From Leuctra nigra (lineage: Eukaryota > Arthropoda > Insecta > Plecoptera > Leuctridae), in contig OW203762.1 in NCBI GenBank assembly GCA_934045905.1, positions 43,053,411-43,117,410 of the forward strand: a stretch of 64,000 nt of DNA, read 5' to 3'. The translations under genes were made by a program, and so were the position numbers. The notes beneath the pieces are model-generated. The model was not told the DNA's origin. It saw only the letters and a program-made list of their open reading frames with translations, and did not search any database. Shown one piece after another: positions 47,220 through 60,386 of the stretch (positions are counted from its first letter, which is position 1; the number at the start of each line of letters is the position of its first letter).

Positions 47220-48075
47220 CAACATTTATTAGTGGTCATATAATAGCACCTCAAAATTAAAATTAAATTCAAGATTATAACACACAATAACGGTCAATTC
47301 AACTTCACTTTGTTCACAAGAATCATGAAGTATCTTCCGACTTAAATGGCCATGTCCAAATAAAAATTTACGATTATATACCTAATTACAAGATGATATT
47401 ATAGTACATCAAAATTTAAATTAAATTCAAGAAAATTATCTCAAATGTCTTCTGATTTAAATTGCCATGTCCATAGAAAAATTACATCAGTTTAAGTTAC
47501 ATAGGTATACCTAAATAGTAAATATTACAAGATAATATTATAGCACATCAAAATTAAAATTAAATACAAGAAAATTATCTCAAATGTCTTCTGATTTAAA
47601 TTGCCATGTCCATAGAAAAATTACATCAGTTTAAGTTACATAGGTATACCTAAATAGTAAATATTACAAGATGATATTATAGCACATCAAAATTAAAATT
47701 AAATACAAGAAAATTATCTCAAATGTCTTCTGATTTAAATTGCCATGTCCATAGAAGTTACATAGGTATACCTAAATAGTAAATATTACAAGATGATATT
47801 ATAGCACATCAAAATTAAAATTAAATACAAGAAAATTATCTCAAATGTCTTCTGATTTAAATTGCCATGTCCATAGAAAAATTACATCAGTTTAAGTTAC
47901 ATAGGTATACCTAAATAGTAAATACTACAAGATGATATTATAGCACATCAAAATTAAAATTAAATACAAGAAAATTATCTCAAATGTCTTCTGATTTAAA
48001 TGGCCATGTCCATAGAAGAATTACATCAGTTAATAAGTTACGTATAGTCTACCTAATTACAAGATGATATTATAG
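47220..48075. repeat. 139-bp tandem array inside the MULE
   Basis: The phrase TCTGATTTAAATTGCCATG recurs near 47451, 47590, 47729, 47851 and 47990. Spacing is 139 bp apart from one 122-bp step, where a 17-bp piece is missing. Degenerate units flank it on both sides (near 47338 and 48060). It is non-coding and lies downstream of the transposase gene. Subterminal arrays in other MULEs may bind transposase; that role is only inferred here. Confidence 0.9.
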
Positions 48076-48201
48076 CACCTCAAAATGTAAATTAAATACA
48101 AGACCGTTTTCCAAAACTAATAATGAGATTCAATCATGGTTTTTATACAAATTTACCATCACATTATCATCATCAACTAATTTACCATCACGTAGATATT
48201 G

Positions 48202-48632
48202 TTAGTAGAGATGATCAAAACTTGAATGAATATTTAACACTTCATGATTCTTGTCATTAAGTCCTTGAATAATGTTGATGTGCTGCTTTGAAGAAGGTTT
48301 GCAAAATGTAACACTACTGTCTTTCACAGAACGCTTCCTCTTCGTAGAATAAAAGCGAGTTTGTGGCTCCACATTTTTATTTGCAGGTTCCTTATTTCCA
48401 CCATCATCTAAGTCGACATCGTCCAATGAACTTCTGCGTTTGATGTCTTTAGTAATGTCAATTAACTGGTCAAGTCTTTTAATGACTACATTCGAATCTT
48501 CTTCCGTAAACTCCAAGGAGAAGACTTGTCCCATCAGAAGATTTAACTTTTCCATCATCAATTTCTTCGTGTCTGCAGTTTGATGAAGTATCGCATTGTG
48601 CGCTTGTACAGCGGAGAGCAGATCAGCAGTGG
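48202..48632 (-). pseudogene. Probable C-terminal part of the MULE transposase, out of frame
   Basis: Reading on from the ALHK codons but shifted by one base gives TTADLLSAVQAHNAILHQTA and then a Leu-rich MMEKLNLLMGQVFSLEF. A lysine-rich, nuclear-signal-like tail (STKRKRSVKDSS) follows, ending at 48202. There is no ATG before 48555, and the segment overlaps the end of the upstream frame. I read this as the natural C-terminus separated by a frameshift or deletion. A small independent ORF is possible but less likely. Confidence 0.55.
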
Positions 48633-50491
48633 TTTATGGAGTGCCTCTAAATACATGTTTGTATTAATCCCAGAACCTATACGAAAGCAGTACGCCCACA
48701 TTTCTGATCGAGTAGAATAGTGTTTTCGGAAGTATTCACCAAACTCCTTGGTCGATTCATCATCAGTTAGTTCTTGAATTAACTGTTCTTGAGAGATTGC
48801 AAACTGATTAGGATTAGTTTCTTGCAAAAGTACACGTACGGCCTTGTAGATAAGAGCTTTCATTTCATTACTACCCGTAATTTTCTCTCTGATACTTTTT
48901 CGCCAATTTTTATCGACGTGCCAAGTGCACAAAAGCCTCTGCTTTGATGGACCCATCACAATTTCCCAGGCATTGTAGAACGAAGGGTCATCGTCTGACA
49001 TGAATACATCGGTTTCAATATTTCCTACTCTATCACGGACGGTTTTAAAAAATAAGTTCCATGAGAGCGTATCCTTCCTATTACTTAGGCAAAAAGCCCC
49101 AGGACAGCCAGATCCATACTCGTCCACGGTCAGAAGTGTCGTCAACTCAAAGTCGTACTGGTTTGTACCATGAGTACTATCTACACATATTTTCTTTTTG
49201 CCAAACTGTTCTAACATTTTTCTTTGAAATGACGTCAATATTACCAAAAAGAAATCTTTCTTCTCTAACACCCCAGAGGGGTCCTCCACTCCCTGAGGCT
49301 TGTACAGAGCAACAGGGTTCTCTTCGACGCCAAGCTTGTTCATACTCTCAACCCACAAGTGAACACTCGTTGCATCATCGGCGTGTTGTCGGCCTACGTG
49401 GAGATTAAAGTCTCTCCTGATGTTTCGCAGATGGTTCTTGGTGACAAAACTCTTCGTAGTAATCTGGTCCACAGCTTCATCGCGGATGTCATCCATAATT
49501 CTTTCCAATGTCACTCCATCGGCTATTTTTCCTGTGGATAGAAATTTTGTTTTATTGGTTGGATAACTAAATACCTACTACATTTTTTTTAATAAAATCT
49601 GACTATCAGAACACAATAGTAGTTACATTTAACGACTATATTCATATTTTGTTACTAGTGAAAGTGCAATTTACCTGCTAGTTGTGTTCGTTCCTCATAT
49701 GTGAGTGACAGGCGGCTGAAGCTTCTGGAGTGGTTGCAGTGAGTTTTCCAGTAAATCACTTCGACGTCACATTCAGACTCAGTAACAACCATAGAAGAAG
49801 GACATGTCCTTTCAATTTTATTCGAACCTTGACTTTTCATCCTTTTTTTCCCAGTTGCTTTTGTAGAAAAACTGCCTGACCGATGACAGTTGTAATAGTA
49901 TTTCTTCCGATTTCCAAGTACTTTCACTCCTGTCATCAAAACGAACTGTGTGCGTGTTTCTCTTTCGGTCGTTGCCTTCCATAATTGAAATTCTGTAACA
50001 ATCAAAACATAACCAAAATGTTACGATATTGAAGTGTGTTTGCTAACTTTAATTTTCAATCAGCATAAAATATGAATTGATGACATTTCTATTAGTGAGT
50101 CCTACAAGAGCCACTTACCTTTCAGTGAGTTAAATTTCAATTCTTCCTTTTCCGAGTTGATATCGTGAACATCGCTCAAATGGTTCCGCAAATGTTTGGT
50201 GTCGGCAAGAACAAAGCAACATTCAGAACATTTTATTTTGCTCATCACCTTCCCGGTAGAAGCAAGTTTGCGAGGAGACGTCTTCGGGCAAGTGGAATGC
50301 TTCTTGCGTAGATGTTTATTTAGGTTAAACTTTTTCTGAAAACTTGACTCGCACAAGTGGCATGAAAAGGACTTCAAAGTACCAGGAGATCCTTGTTTGA
50401 GTTGAGGCACTATGTTGTGCACATTGCGCAAATGTTTGTAGAGATTGTAAGAATTTGACAGTGACTTATCACATAAATAGCACGATTCCAT
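48558..50491 (-). CDS. MULE transposase with zinc fingers (exons 50491-50119, 49992-49675, 49531-48558)
   Basis: The product would cut and insert the surrounding transposon. Three exons join in phase to about 554 residues; introns are 126 and 143 bp with GT-AG ends. Exon 1 starts at an ATG and encodes three C2H2 fingers (CYLCDKS...HLRNVH, CHLCESS...HLRKKH, CSECCFV...HLSDVH). Exon 2 has a WRKY/GCM1 or FLYWCH-like finger: YYYNCHRSG, KSQGSNKI, CPSS, THCNH. Exon 3 has the MULE catalytic core: first Asp in ICVDSTHGTNQY, second in FMSDDDPSFYNAW, then CTWHVDKNW (the C-x2-H typical of MULEs) and the likely Glu in NTNMYLEALHK. After ALHK, near 48632, the frame runs only to a stop at 48558, while the next frame carries on as protein-like sequence. 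The copy therefore looks frameshifted or internally deleted just after the catalytic residues. Confidence 0.88.
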
Positions 50492-51260
50492 GACTAAAGA
50501 TACCTATAGTATTACTTTACTTATCACAATACCTACTACCTAGCACTATTCCATGACCACGAACGTCATAAAAACACACAAAAAGTCACAAAAGAAGTCA
50601 TAACCTCAAATCTTACACCTACTTACACCTTGCAATTTCTTCTAAGTCCCAGAATATCATAGTGCGCATGCGCTACTCCAACCAATCAGAGAGAGGAATG
50701 ATAGGGCACTAGCCAAACTATCTCCCGCTAGGGTGCTGCCATCGGTTTTGTGACAAGTGTGAAGTAAGCTGTTCGTGCCACTCAAAATTAAAACTCGCGA
50801 AACTTTATTTTGACATGCGTAGAAGATGTACTCACTGTTTAGATACATAGATTTTTTACTCTAGTATAATTAAATGTGTAAAAATAAGAAGATAGTGCAA
50901 TATCTAAAGCAAATTCTATTTCAATCAGAAGCGACATTCTCTCAATTGTTTTAATTGGAAGTTACAAAATTCCATTAGCAGTGAGTCATTTCAAGAGAGC
51001 ACTGGAAACAAAAATAATTCTGTGAGCTGTCATTATATGATCAAAATATCATTATTACACTATCATTTCTAATAATTATCCACTATTTCGTTAAATAACC
51101 AAATATCAACATTAATTATTATAATATAACATAAAAAACGGACTGTGGGGTAAGAAATGCGTTGATTTGAAAAGCACAGCCTCGACGCTAGCGCCAAAGT
51201 GGCCGATCCCGTCGTCCTAGCTTGGCATCGCCCCATCGCTTCGTGATATTTTCGTGTCAC

Positions 51261-52119
51261 TTCAACCATAGCCAACTGACATATCGTGGATGAAAACACC
51301 ACATCAGCCTTCTCCAAAGAACCCATTTCCAATGGTAAAGCAGGATCCCGAGGGCGCCACCTACCGTCCTTTTGTTGGGTGGGCAAAATTTAGACGTTGA
51401 CAAATTATTTTGTATACGTTCATTGCCACTTTTACCAAAGTGCTTTTACTGTCTTGTCTTAACCTTACCTTATAAAACAATCCACACTTGCTTTTGACGG
51501 GCGCAAACTCATAATTGCAGCTTAATATTGATGATACTTGCATTAATTGCATATCAACAATGTTTCATAACAGATAATTTAAACTAAACACATTATTTAC
51601 ACAGAGATTACTCTTCAAAAATAACTACAAAAACAAATCGCTTCTCTGATCACGGCACACTTGAAACGTGATTTTCTAGCTGTGCGTTTTGTTTCCATCA
51701 TCAACTGTCAAAAAGTTCTGACAGTCAAAGTGAATAAATAAAGGATTACAAACGTTTGTAGACAAAAACATATGTTATTAAATATATTATTTTTATTTAT
51801 TATATGTATACAACTGGGTATGTACAGGTGCATCTATAACTTGATTTATTTGCTTATAATGCTAGATTTTCTCTCCCAAACAAATCATTCCACTTGCCGT
51901 CCATTGCATTGATTATTATTATTCATACATAAGATGAAACTTCAGGACCAATCAACTTTGATGATGCCATCTGTTGGTAAAAAACGGCGACGTCGGTACC
52001 TAGCGCTATTTGCGAAAAAAGCCAAACACTAATACAAAAATTGAATCCTAGAAAATACGCGATTGGAGAAGGCTGATGTGGTGTTTTCATCCACGAAATG
52101 TCAGTTGGCTATGCTTCAA
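51261..52119. repeat. 57-bp inverted repeat enclosing 745 bp, copy 2
   Basis: Duplicate of 15582-16440; the left arm is 51261-51317 and the right arm 52063-52119. Confidence 0.8.
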
Positions 52120-52718
52120 CACTTGACTTTGCATTCAAGTCGAACATTTTATTTTCTCTGTCTAAGTAACTTCATTTGGGAATAAATACGTCGAAGGATT
52201 AGCAGCATTGCGAAATGAATTCAAGCATACCACAACGCAGCAAACAATTTTACTTAGGAACAAGCTAATATTACGTATTTCTTTATTCATATTTCTGATT
52301 TTTACATGTTGCCATAGCGTTACAAGGCAATGTTCCCTATCAAAAATTTCGTCATTCCACGCACATATGGCGCGTCAGTCTACTTCGGAGGCGTATATCA
52401 GCAATGCAAAATTATTGAATTTTCCACCTGAGGACGGACATTACGTTGGCACATTGATGGGTCAGATTATAACTTTATTGAGGTAAATCAATGTATTTTT
52501 GTAATGTGAGTGGTTCCTCTTCGTACTAAAGATATCTCCGGAGCCTATACAATTTCCCAGGTAGCCATTAACTATAAAATATCGTCAAAAAAGCAGAGAA
52601 TCACAGCTATTCTGCGTGCCATTAAGATGGCGGCAGGCAACAATGAGATGACATCACATGCAACCTATGAATAGTTGAATCTGTACGCATTTGATCAGAA
52701 TACTTTGCTGACATTTTT

Positions 52719-54878
52719 TATTTTAAGATTCCACGTGACCTTATATAGAAAATTGGCAAAACTGTTACACTCAAAGTTGTAAGAACATTTTTTTCTCATT
52801 AAAAAAATGATTCTACAGTTCATGTGACCATTTTCACCTCAAAAAATTTCCTTTTCAAAAATGTTTGCCAATATATTGCATTTTTTATGGGATTTAAATA
52901 AGTCCCACAATTATCAGTCTACAGACTTGCATTTGGTCTAGACAAATATTTGTCTTCATAATGTATAAGTGAAGAAAAAACACTGCCTATTTTTCAATAA
53001 CTTTTTTTTTTATCTGGCCACAGTCCCCAATAATAAATAATGACTTCATCGATGAAAAATCCAGGAAGTAAAGATTATGTTTGTAGACCGATTGTCAGGG
53101 TTGGGTCATTACGCGTAGAATATTAATTTTCTACATACACGTAGAGTAACACGTAGAATATGTAGAATATGTAGAATATTATTGTAGAATATTTTTTTTA
53201 AGTGCCAGTGGTAAAATTTGGAAAGTTAGCATAAACCAAAATATATTATTTTACTTTTTTAGTTGCCCTATTTTCAACTTATCTTTAGAGCGGTTGAGTT
53301 CAAATCTTTTCTATTTATTCTACTCATATTCTATCTTGTATGGAACGGCCACATCCTTAATTTTGGCAAATTAGAGAGCAATCCTACCTCGTAATTTTAA
53401 TAAGCCCATTCATAGCACACTTCCCCTATATCTACAATAGGGAACACACGATGATTTGAATATATTGCAGGAAAAGCCATTAGCAAGATTGTAAAAAATT
53501 GAAATTAAAAAAACATTTCAAAATAATTTCTAATTGAAGAAAACCATGTAGAATTGAATGTAATTTCTACGTGTGTGCATACTGCATATTCTTCATGTTT
53601 GGATAATTGAATCTAGATTACAGCATCCAGCATTACAGCAAGCAACTACCAAAGTCCGAATGAGATGATTGAGTATCACTTTGCGTTTTTATGTTAATAT
53701 TAAATTTAGAAGTAAGAAATTGTAGTTGGTCCTCTCGTATCAACAATTTGGTAGAGTTGTTATGTACTAGTAGTGATGCCCAGCGGGAATATTCCCAGAT
53801 TCCCGGGAATATTCCCGAGCAAATTTGGGGAATATTCCCCAAATCGGGAATTTACTTTTTCATTATAAATTAAAATGATAAATGTTCTTATTTTGTGGTA
53901 TGTCATTACTCATTACCTTTTAGTATTCTCTTTTTTGTCACTAATTTTCTTGATATCTTATGACAGGGGTCGGTAACCTTTTTTGGTGACGGAGCCAATT
54001 TCCGAAAAATTTATAAATTAGATAATAATGCGAGCCACAGCATGCAATCAATCATAAAATAATACACCAAAAATAATCAATTGAATTACTAGTTTATTCT
54101 GCTATTTGAACGAAGCCCCCCCCCCCCCCCCTCTTGATGTTGCCCCGCAGGGCGTTTTTAAAGAATTTCAACAATTTCTAAGACGTGATTCTGGGACTCG
54201 AAAATGAACAACTCAATGAAACAACATTCTAATTGTTTCCCCGCAGGGCGTTGTTTTGAATTTTCATCTCATAACATAAACATGCTTTAATAATGATTTC
54301 TCTTATAAATTGTTTACTCATCCCTGTAGTATATTCCCAATAAATTCCCGGTAATATTACATCACTATGTACTAGGTACTCATAGTAAAGTAAAATGCTG
54401 TTATATTGAAAACAAATCAATAGAATGATCATTATAATCCAAATCAATGTTTTTCTTAAAAATAATATTCTACGTGTAGAATATGTCATCTACATCAATA
54501 TTCTACATTACATATTCTACGGTAGAATATACGCGTAGAATACCCATTTTCTACGCGGAATATTCTACTGACCCAACCCTGCCGATTGTAATAAAATTAA
54601 AAATACATACAGAAGTAAAAAGATAGGCAGTGTTGTTTTCTTTGCCTTATTCATAAGGAAGACAATGAGACCACATGCTTGTTTGTAGAGTGTTAATTGC
54701 AGGACTTATTTAAATCCCATTGAAACAGCATTAGTATATCAGCAAAAAAAATTGAGGTGAAAATGGTCACGTGAGTTGTAGAATCACTTATAATGAGGAA
54801 TAATCATTCTCACAATTTTAGGTGCAGTAGTTTGGCCAATTCCTATTTCATATTTATGGTCACGTGGTATCACTAGAA
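52719..54878. mobile_element. Nested transposon stack, copy 2 (hATs at 53096-54581 and 53771-54367)
   Basis: Duplicate of 17040-19190 with the same CCGATTGT and TGTACTAG repeats, plus one extra TAGAATATG unit near 53160. Confidence 0.88.
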
Positions 54879-54887
54879 TACCCTTAA

Positions 54888-55856
54888 AGGTGGGCTATCA
54901 CGGTTGAGCCCCATTTTTTTATTATTCAAAAAACATGATGACATTATGCATGCAATCACAGCGGCGAAAACTAGAGCTCTGTAGGATATTCCTAAACAAA
55001 GTTACAGCACAACGAAGACGGATAGGGGGTGAGAAACGCGTCATTCACACCCAACTCAGCCGCAAAAGCTGGTAAAGGTTGGGTGGGACCTACGTCACAA
55101 CAACCAGGTTTTTCAAACTTCGCGGGGCTCTGGCCCCTGAACCAAACATCGCATCGCGTTCGGGTTTTCGACATTCTACTTTTGGTTACAATATCTACAA
55201 TATTTTCGACTTGTTGACCATGACAGCCCACCTTTAACATGAGCAGGGCCAGTTGTTTATGGTTTCTACGATAAATGCGAAATGTTTAGAAACATGAATT
55301 TTCTTTCATATCTTTACGTTTCATACACTCCTGATTCCAAATATATGTATCTTTTTCTCGCGAATTTTCGCGAAATTTGTGTTTTGACGCGATATTGACG
55401 AATTCTCACGATTTAACGCGATTTTGTCCCAAACCTACGTGTTTTGCAACATTTTCCGATTCCGAGTATATATTTTACGAAAATGTCCTCGATCTGTGTC
55501 AAAAGTACCAAGAAATAGAAAGAACCACACTGTTTTCTTCGTAAGCCAGCTGTCAATGTCAGCCAAAGAGTGTATGGGGGTGCCAGCGGGTTGGCTGCTA
55601 AGCATGGAATGACGCATCTACATGACCTTGAATCGGGTTGCGCATGCGCACGCGCCGAGTCTCGCTAGTGAGGGGGGGTTGGTAATATTGCGACTCGCTC
55701 GCGCATCATATTTGACACTTTTTCTTACAAAAATCATTTTTTTCCCATTTCACCACCAATCGCAAAAATTAACATAATTATCACCACCAATTCACCACTT
55801 TCAGAATGTTGAAAACGAATTTTGGCTTTTTTTATCACCACAAACAACTGGCTCTG
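54888..55856. mobile_element. TTAA MITE (54888-55233) and adjacent hAT (55244-55856), copy 2
   Basis: Duplicates of 19200-19545 and 19556-20168 with the same target repeats. Confidence 0.88.
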
Positions 55857-57124
55857 AACATGAGGCTATAAACTAAACCGAGCCTCATTTATACCGAGGT
55901 GTAAAATCACTCTTATACCTAGCTCACACAACCATACCTCTCTAAAATGATTTTCTTACCAATCATGATGTGATGTTCTCAGCCACAAACATGGAACAGT
56001 GAGACGTGCTGTGTTGATAACAGTCATGTAATTATTACAGCTGTACATTGTCACACATCTATAATCTTCATGCGTTCATGAGAGCATGATGCGGAACTGT
56101 AGGTGGAACTAAAGATAATTGCTAATTTCCTTGTCTTGACACATCTTATCACAACAATTTGTTGAAGTACCTACCTCCTTCTTGTAAAAATATTGTACTA
56201 TGAACTAGAAACAATTTTAATTCTTCTTGTTATAAAGTAACATTTATTTTATAAAACATATCTAGCTAGCCTATAGATTGAGTAGGTAGGTATCTATACA
56301 GAATGTTTTTTTTTAAGTGCATAAAATAAGATGGGTATTATAACAAATAAACAGAAAACAAAAAGTTAATTGTCAATATTTTAAGGTTTTATAAAATAAT
56401 GTTAAGAATTTGTTTTGCTTTCGCATTGCTGATGTCAGATGTGATATCAGGTCACACCAGTTCTCTGGGCTGAAATTGTTTTTACTATAGACCTTCGAGC
56501 ACGGCAGAGAGATATATATAGATATACACTTACACTATAGCAGAGGTATTCTCACTCCACCAATGAACGTGAAGCCTTTTCGACATGAGAAATATTGGAG
56601 TATCCCGGCATCGTTAGCGCATATATCAGCACTAGTGGAAAAAATATGAACTAACTGCTAAATTTATCCATTGAGCCGTCGTTGCATTTATATGCTATGC
56701 ACGATCTTCTTTTGTTTTATATCAGATATTTACAATTAAACTATAAAATGAACTATAAAACCATTAAATACCGTCAAATAACAGCTATTCTACGTGCTAG
56801 CAGGCACATCAAGTGTAAACTATGAATTAGCGGTTGAGCCATCGTCAGAGATTGGTCATCAAGTAGTTCACTCTTCACGCTATAGACGTCGCTTAAATCA
56901 CCGGGGCCACCCAGATTTCCCCAATCACAGGGTCTAAAAAGGCTTCACTGCGGTCAATGTTATCAGTATAGGAGTGAGACAACCGTCTCTACTAGTATGA
57001 ATGTAGTAATGATGTCCATGAATCTTGCTTCGAGCATGGATGATGCATGACAAAAGGAATTTAAATTTAAAGGAATTTAACTTTAAATATGGAATATTTT
57101 TCCATACTTCCTAAATGTAATATT

Positions 57125-58407
57125 AAAACGCTCGGTGTAACGCGTTGATGAGCGAGCACCGGTCGGTGCAAATTCTCAACAGGAATTCCGTACCAAACGC
57201 ACAGAAACATATATGTCCTTATTGAATTGAAGTATGATCCACTCAATCAACATAAAAGTATCTGTTTTCTATTGAAACTTAAGAATAGCAATCTATGCAC
57301 TCTGCTGCATAGAGCAAGTCAGATTCAGTTGCAGTGGCAAAACATTCATTTTGATACGTCATTCTGACAGTTATTAAAACTGTCAATAAGTGCATACGTT
57401 CTTGACTGATTGGTCTGAAAAATGGTAAAAAAAACAAACAATGTTGGTCTTAATGACCATTCAAAATATGAGTTTGATCTGATTTATCGAAGACTATTTG
57501 ATAGGTCAATTCGGTGTGAGCTACAGGCCATTTTCATTTATCAACCAAGACAATCAATCAAAAATGATCCCAGAGACCTCATGGATTACATAAGTATGTG
57601 TGCAAAATTTCAGATCGATTGGTTGAGCTGTTTGACCTGGGCAGTGAACACACAAAAAAACACACAGAAAGTGCCATAAGAGTAACAAGGAGACGCTCGC
57701 TCAATAATACCTTTCAGACATGCGAACAAGATTTTAATGGCAAGTAATCAAAGGATTTTAGAAAAGTGAGGAATAAGTAGGGCACAAAATGTCCGTTGCA
57801 AACATAAGACCAAAATGGATAAAAATAAACAGCCCTGATTCGACCGTTAGGCGGTAAATAAATACTAATTACAAATTGATTAACTGAGAAAGTTGCACTT
57901 TTTATGAGTACAGTCACAGCCGGGCAACTCTCAGTTCTAGATGGGGTTTGTTATACTTCTTGAAACAAACTTTTTTGAGAATCTCAATGTAGTCTGCCAG
58001 CTTTGTGCAATTGAAAAGAAATTTTGTTTAGTCCAGGGGTTCTTAAACTTTCTACTCCACAGACCCCTTAAAATATATGTAGTCAAGTATTTATTGTAGT
58101 TCTAAGAGTTTAGTATGGGTTGTCAAAAGATTTCTGGAAAAAGTATGTAGGTAAGCCACGACACAATGGATCTCACTGTTATTCATCCAGGACTCTTACC
58201 TAATACCGCAAAACGTTGGTGCTACGATGGTGATGAGTTCAAGGTTGGTGCTACTACAGGTTATTAAGATAGGTAGCACCGTGCTATCATTTGGCAGTCT
58301 TGGAAAGTTGCAAAGAAAATCGTATTGTGCCGTGTCGTGTATTGTGACTGAAGATGTTGCATGTTCTTTGCTTGCTCTTCAACGCGTTACTACACGGAGC
58401 GTTTTCC
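57125..58407 (+). mobile_element. Shorter member of the TA-flanked family, copy 2
   Basis: Duplicate of 21437-22719. Confidence 0.75.
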
Positions 58408-58584
58408 TAGTATAAAATAAGAGTATAATTTTAAAATCAAATAAATGTAAAGTAAATATTTTGGCAAAATTTGAAGTTCCGTGCTTCCAAAATCGAATGT
58501 GTAGATGTCACAAATCAAAACTTTTCCTCTTTTTCACTTTTTACAATCCTTACTTTCCCTGTTCTTTTTCCATAGGTAGGTATG

Positions 58585-59597
58585 GCTTTGGAATTGTGTG
58601 TCGATCATCCCTATGCTTATACCTAGAGCCAGTTTTAAATGGTGATTTTATTTCTTAAAATTCGTTTTTAAAATCATCAATTTCGTTTTTTGTGTTTTTT
58701 CTGGAAGAGGGATTTCGCGATTTTGTGGTGATATTAAATTGGTTATAAAACACATTGTAATCCCCCAGAAACCATAATTTGATGAAAAACATGTACCTAT
58801 GCCACTGGAGGAGGGATTGGAATGGATTGGTCATGCACTATTAGCACTGAAATAGGCTTGTCTAGAATGGCGTCTTTAATGCTCTGTACTGTCTTTTCCC
58901 CAACCCACATTTTCTCTGTATAGATGGTACATAATATTTAAAACTTCATGACGCAAAATGTATATTTTGACAAGATATTTTCTTTCCCAATCCAACAATT
59001 TTCAGTGCAGTAATTGTTCCAAAATATCCTTCTGTGTAAGTAGACTATTGATGAATAGTTGCGACTGGTTGAGGGTGGAAGGGGGGTTGGGAAAACCGGT
59101 CGACCTTGAACAGATGGGGGCGCAAAACAAAGCAGCCTGGAGGCATCATCAACTGGTTAGACTGGTCTGGTTCACTTTGAGGGTGGGTAGCAAAGTGTCT
59201 GGCGAGGGGGAGGGGGTTGAGTGAGTAGCACATGGAAAGAAACTGGTTTCGTTTGTTGTTGTGTGACCTGTTAGGGGGATAAAAGCAGTAATTTTAATAG
59301 AAAACCTTTATTTCGTGGTCATTTCGCGGAAAATGTTAAATATCGCGATCAGGGTTGGATTTCGTTTTTTTTCGCGATGTAAAAATGGTAGATTTGGGAT
59401 CTATACACAATGAAATGGATTTTAGTAGAAGAAAATAGTGCAATCAGAACAATTCGCGAATTCGCGCATCACCATTTAAAACTGGCTCTACTTATACCAT
59501 CCCGCCATACAACGGAGATCGTACAGTGGTATACCAGCGCTCCGTTGTATGGCGGGATGGTATAAGCGTAGGGATGATCGACATACAATTCCAAAGC
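58585..59597. mobile_element. Palindromic MITE with hAT (58624-59490), copy 2
   Basis: Duplicate of 22897-23909 with the same CTTATACC repeats. Confidence 0.88.
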
Positions 59598-60386
59598 TGT
59601 ACACCCACCTCCAAGTGTTCGTACTGTCTTTCTCATAAGAGCACAATGTATAACACGGTAGGAACACTTTGAGTTGGGTGTACAACATGTCCCATTCCGA
59701 TTTTTTCAGACTAGTCTTCCTCTGCGTGAGGACCCTGCCCATTATTGTCCAAGGAGAGTGAGACAGGATGTTCCCTACATTTGGATTCTTGACTCCATCA
59801 TTGGATTATATTATGTAGATTTGGTATGATAAAAATACGTCATTATTGTCATAACAAATTAATTATTTTTATTGATGTGCGCTCTCAGTACATAATTAAT
59901 ATTTACTACCTTCATTCTTCAATAATTTATAATTGCTAATTATCTAAGAGAAGCACACTATGTTACAGTATTGTCATGCTTGGAGGGATAGGTTAAGTCA
60001 AATTGTAAATATTTTGAAATTGGCACACAAATAAAGTTATTAATACGTAATCCATCAATGGCTAAGCAAATGGTCATTACTCATATTAAACTTATGAGTT
60101 TTCTTATCACAATTATCAGTCACATCACTAGCTCTACATAGTACAATAGCAAAAGTAATTGAGGCTTTCATTTTATTAGATTGTACATTGTAATACATGT
60201 AAGTATTACATTATATTATTTTGGTGTGATTTCAAGTTATAGCAATGCTGTTGTGGATGGTTCAAAGATCACATAAATTGGCTAAGGAGCATTTCTATAA
60301 TAATGAATAATCTTCCAGTGCTGAGATCATTAGTTAAAATCCATTTAGGAAGAGTATTCTTTACAATACTGATTTTATTGCTAAAT

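Larger units (their letters stand above)
46902..51244 (-). mobile_element. Mutator-like (MULE) DNA transposon, 4,343 bp, present only in copy 2
   Basis: The element is flanked by the 8-bp repeat GATATTTT (46894-46901 and 51245-51252), which occurs once at the empty site 15566-15573 in copy 1. The ends are short inverted repeats: ACGAAGCAATCGAG on the left against ACGAAGCGATGGGG on the right, 11 of 14 matching. A 34-bp perfect inverted repeat lies further in, 46934-46967 against 50666-50699. From left to right it holds a 139-bp tandem array, a transposase gene on the minus strand and a 545-bp non-coding right end. An 8-9 bp target repeat and the encoded domains fit the MULE superfamily. Confidence 0.95.

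Noticed and set aside
47220..48075. CRISPR-like repeat-spacer pattern
   Set aside because: The units are direct tandem copies without unique spacers, in a eukaryotic transposon.
49061..49541. Plus-strand open frames over the MULE transposase
   Set aside because: They are antisense to the transposase exon and lack any recognisable motif.
51069..51386. 105-codon minus-strand open frame
   Set aside because: It runs across the right end of the MULE and its target repeat, so it is a product of the insertion, with no family features.
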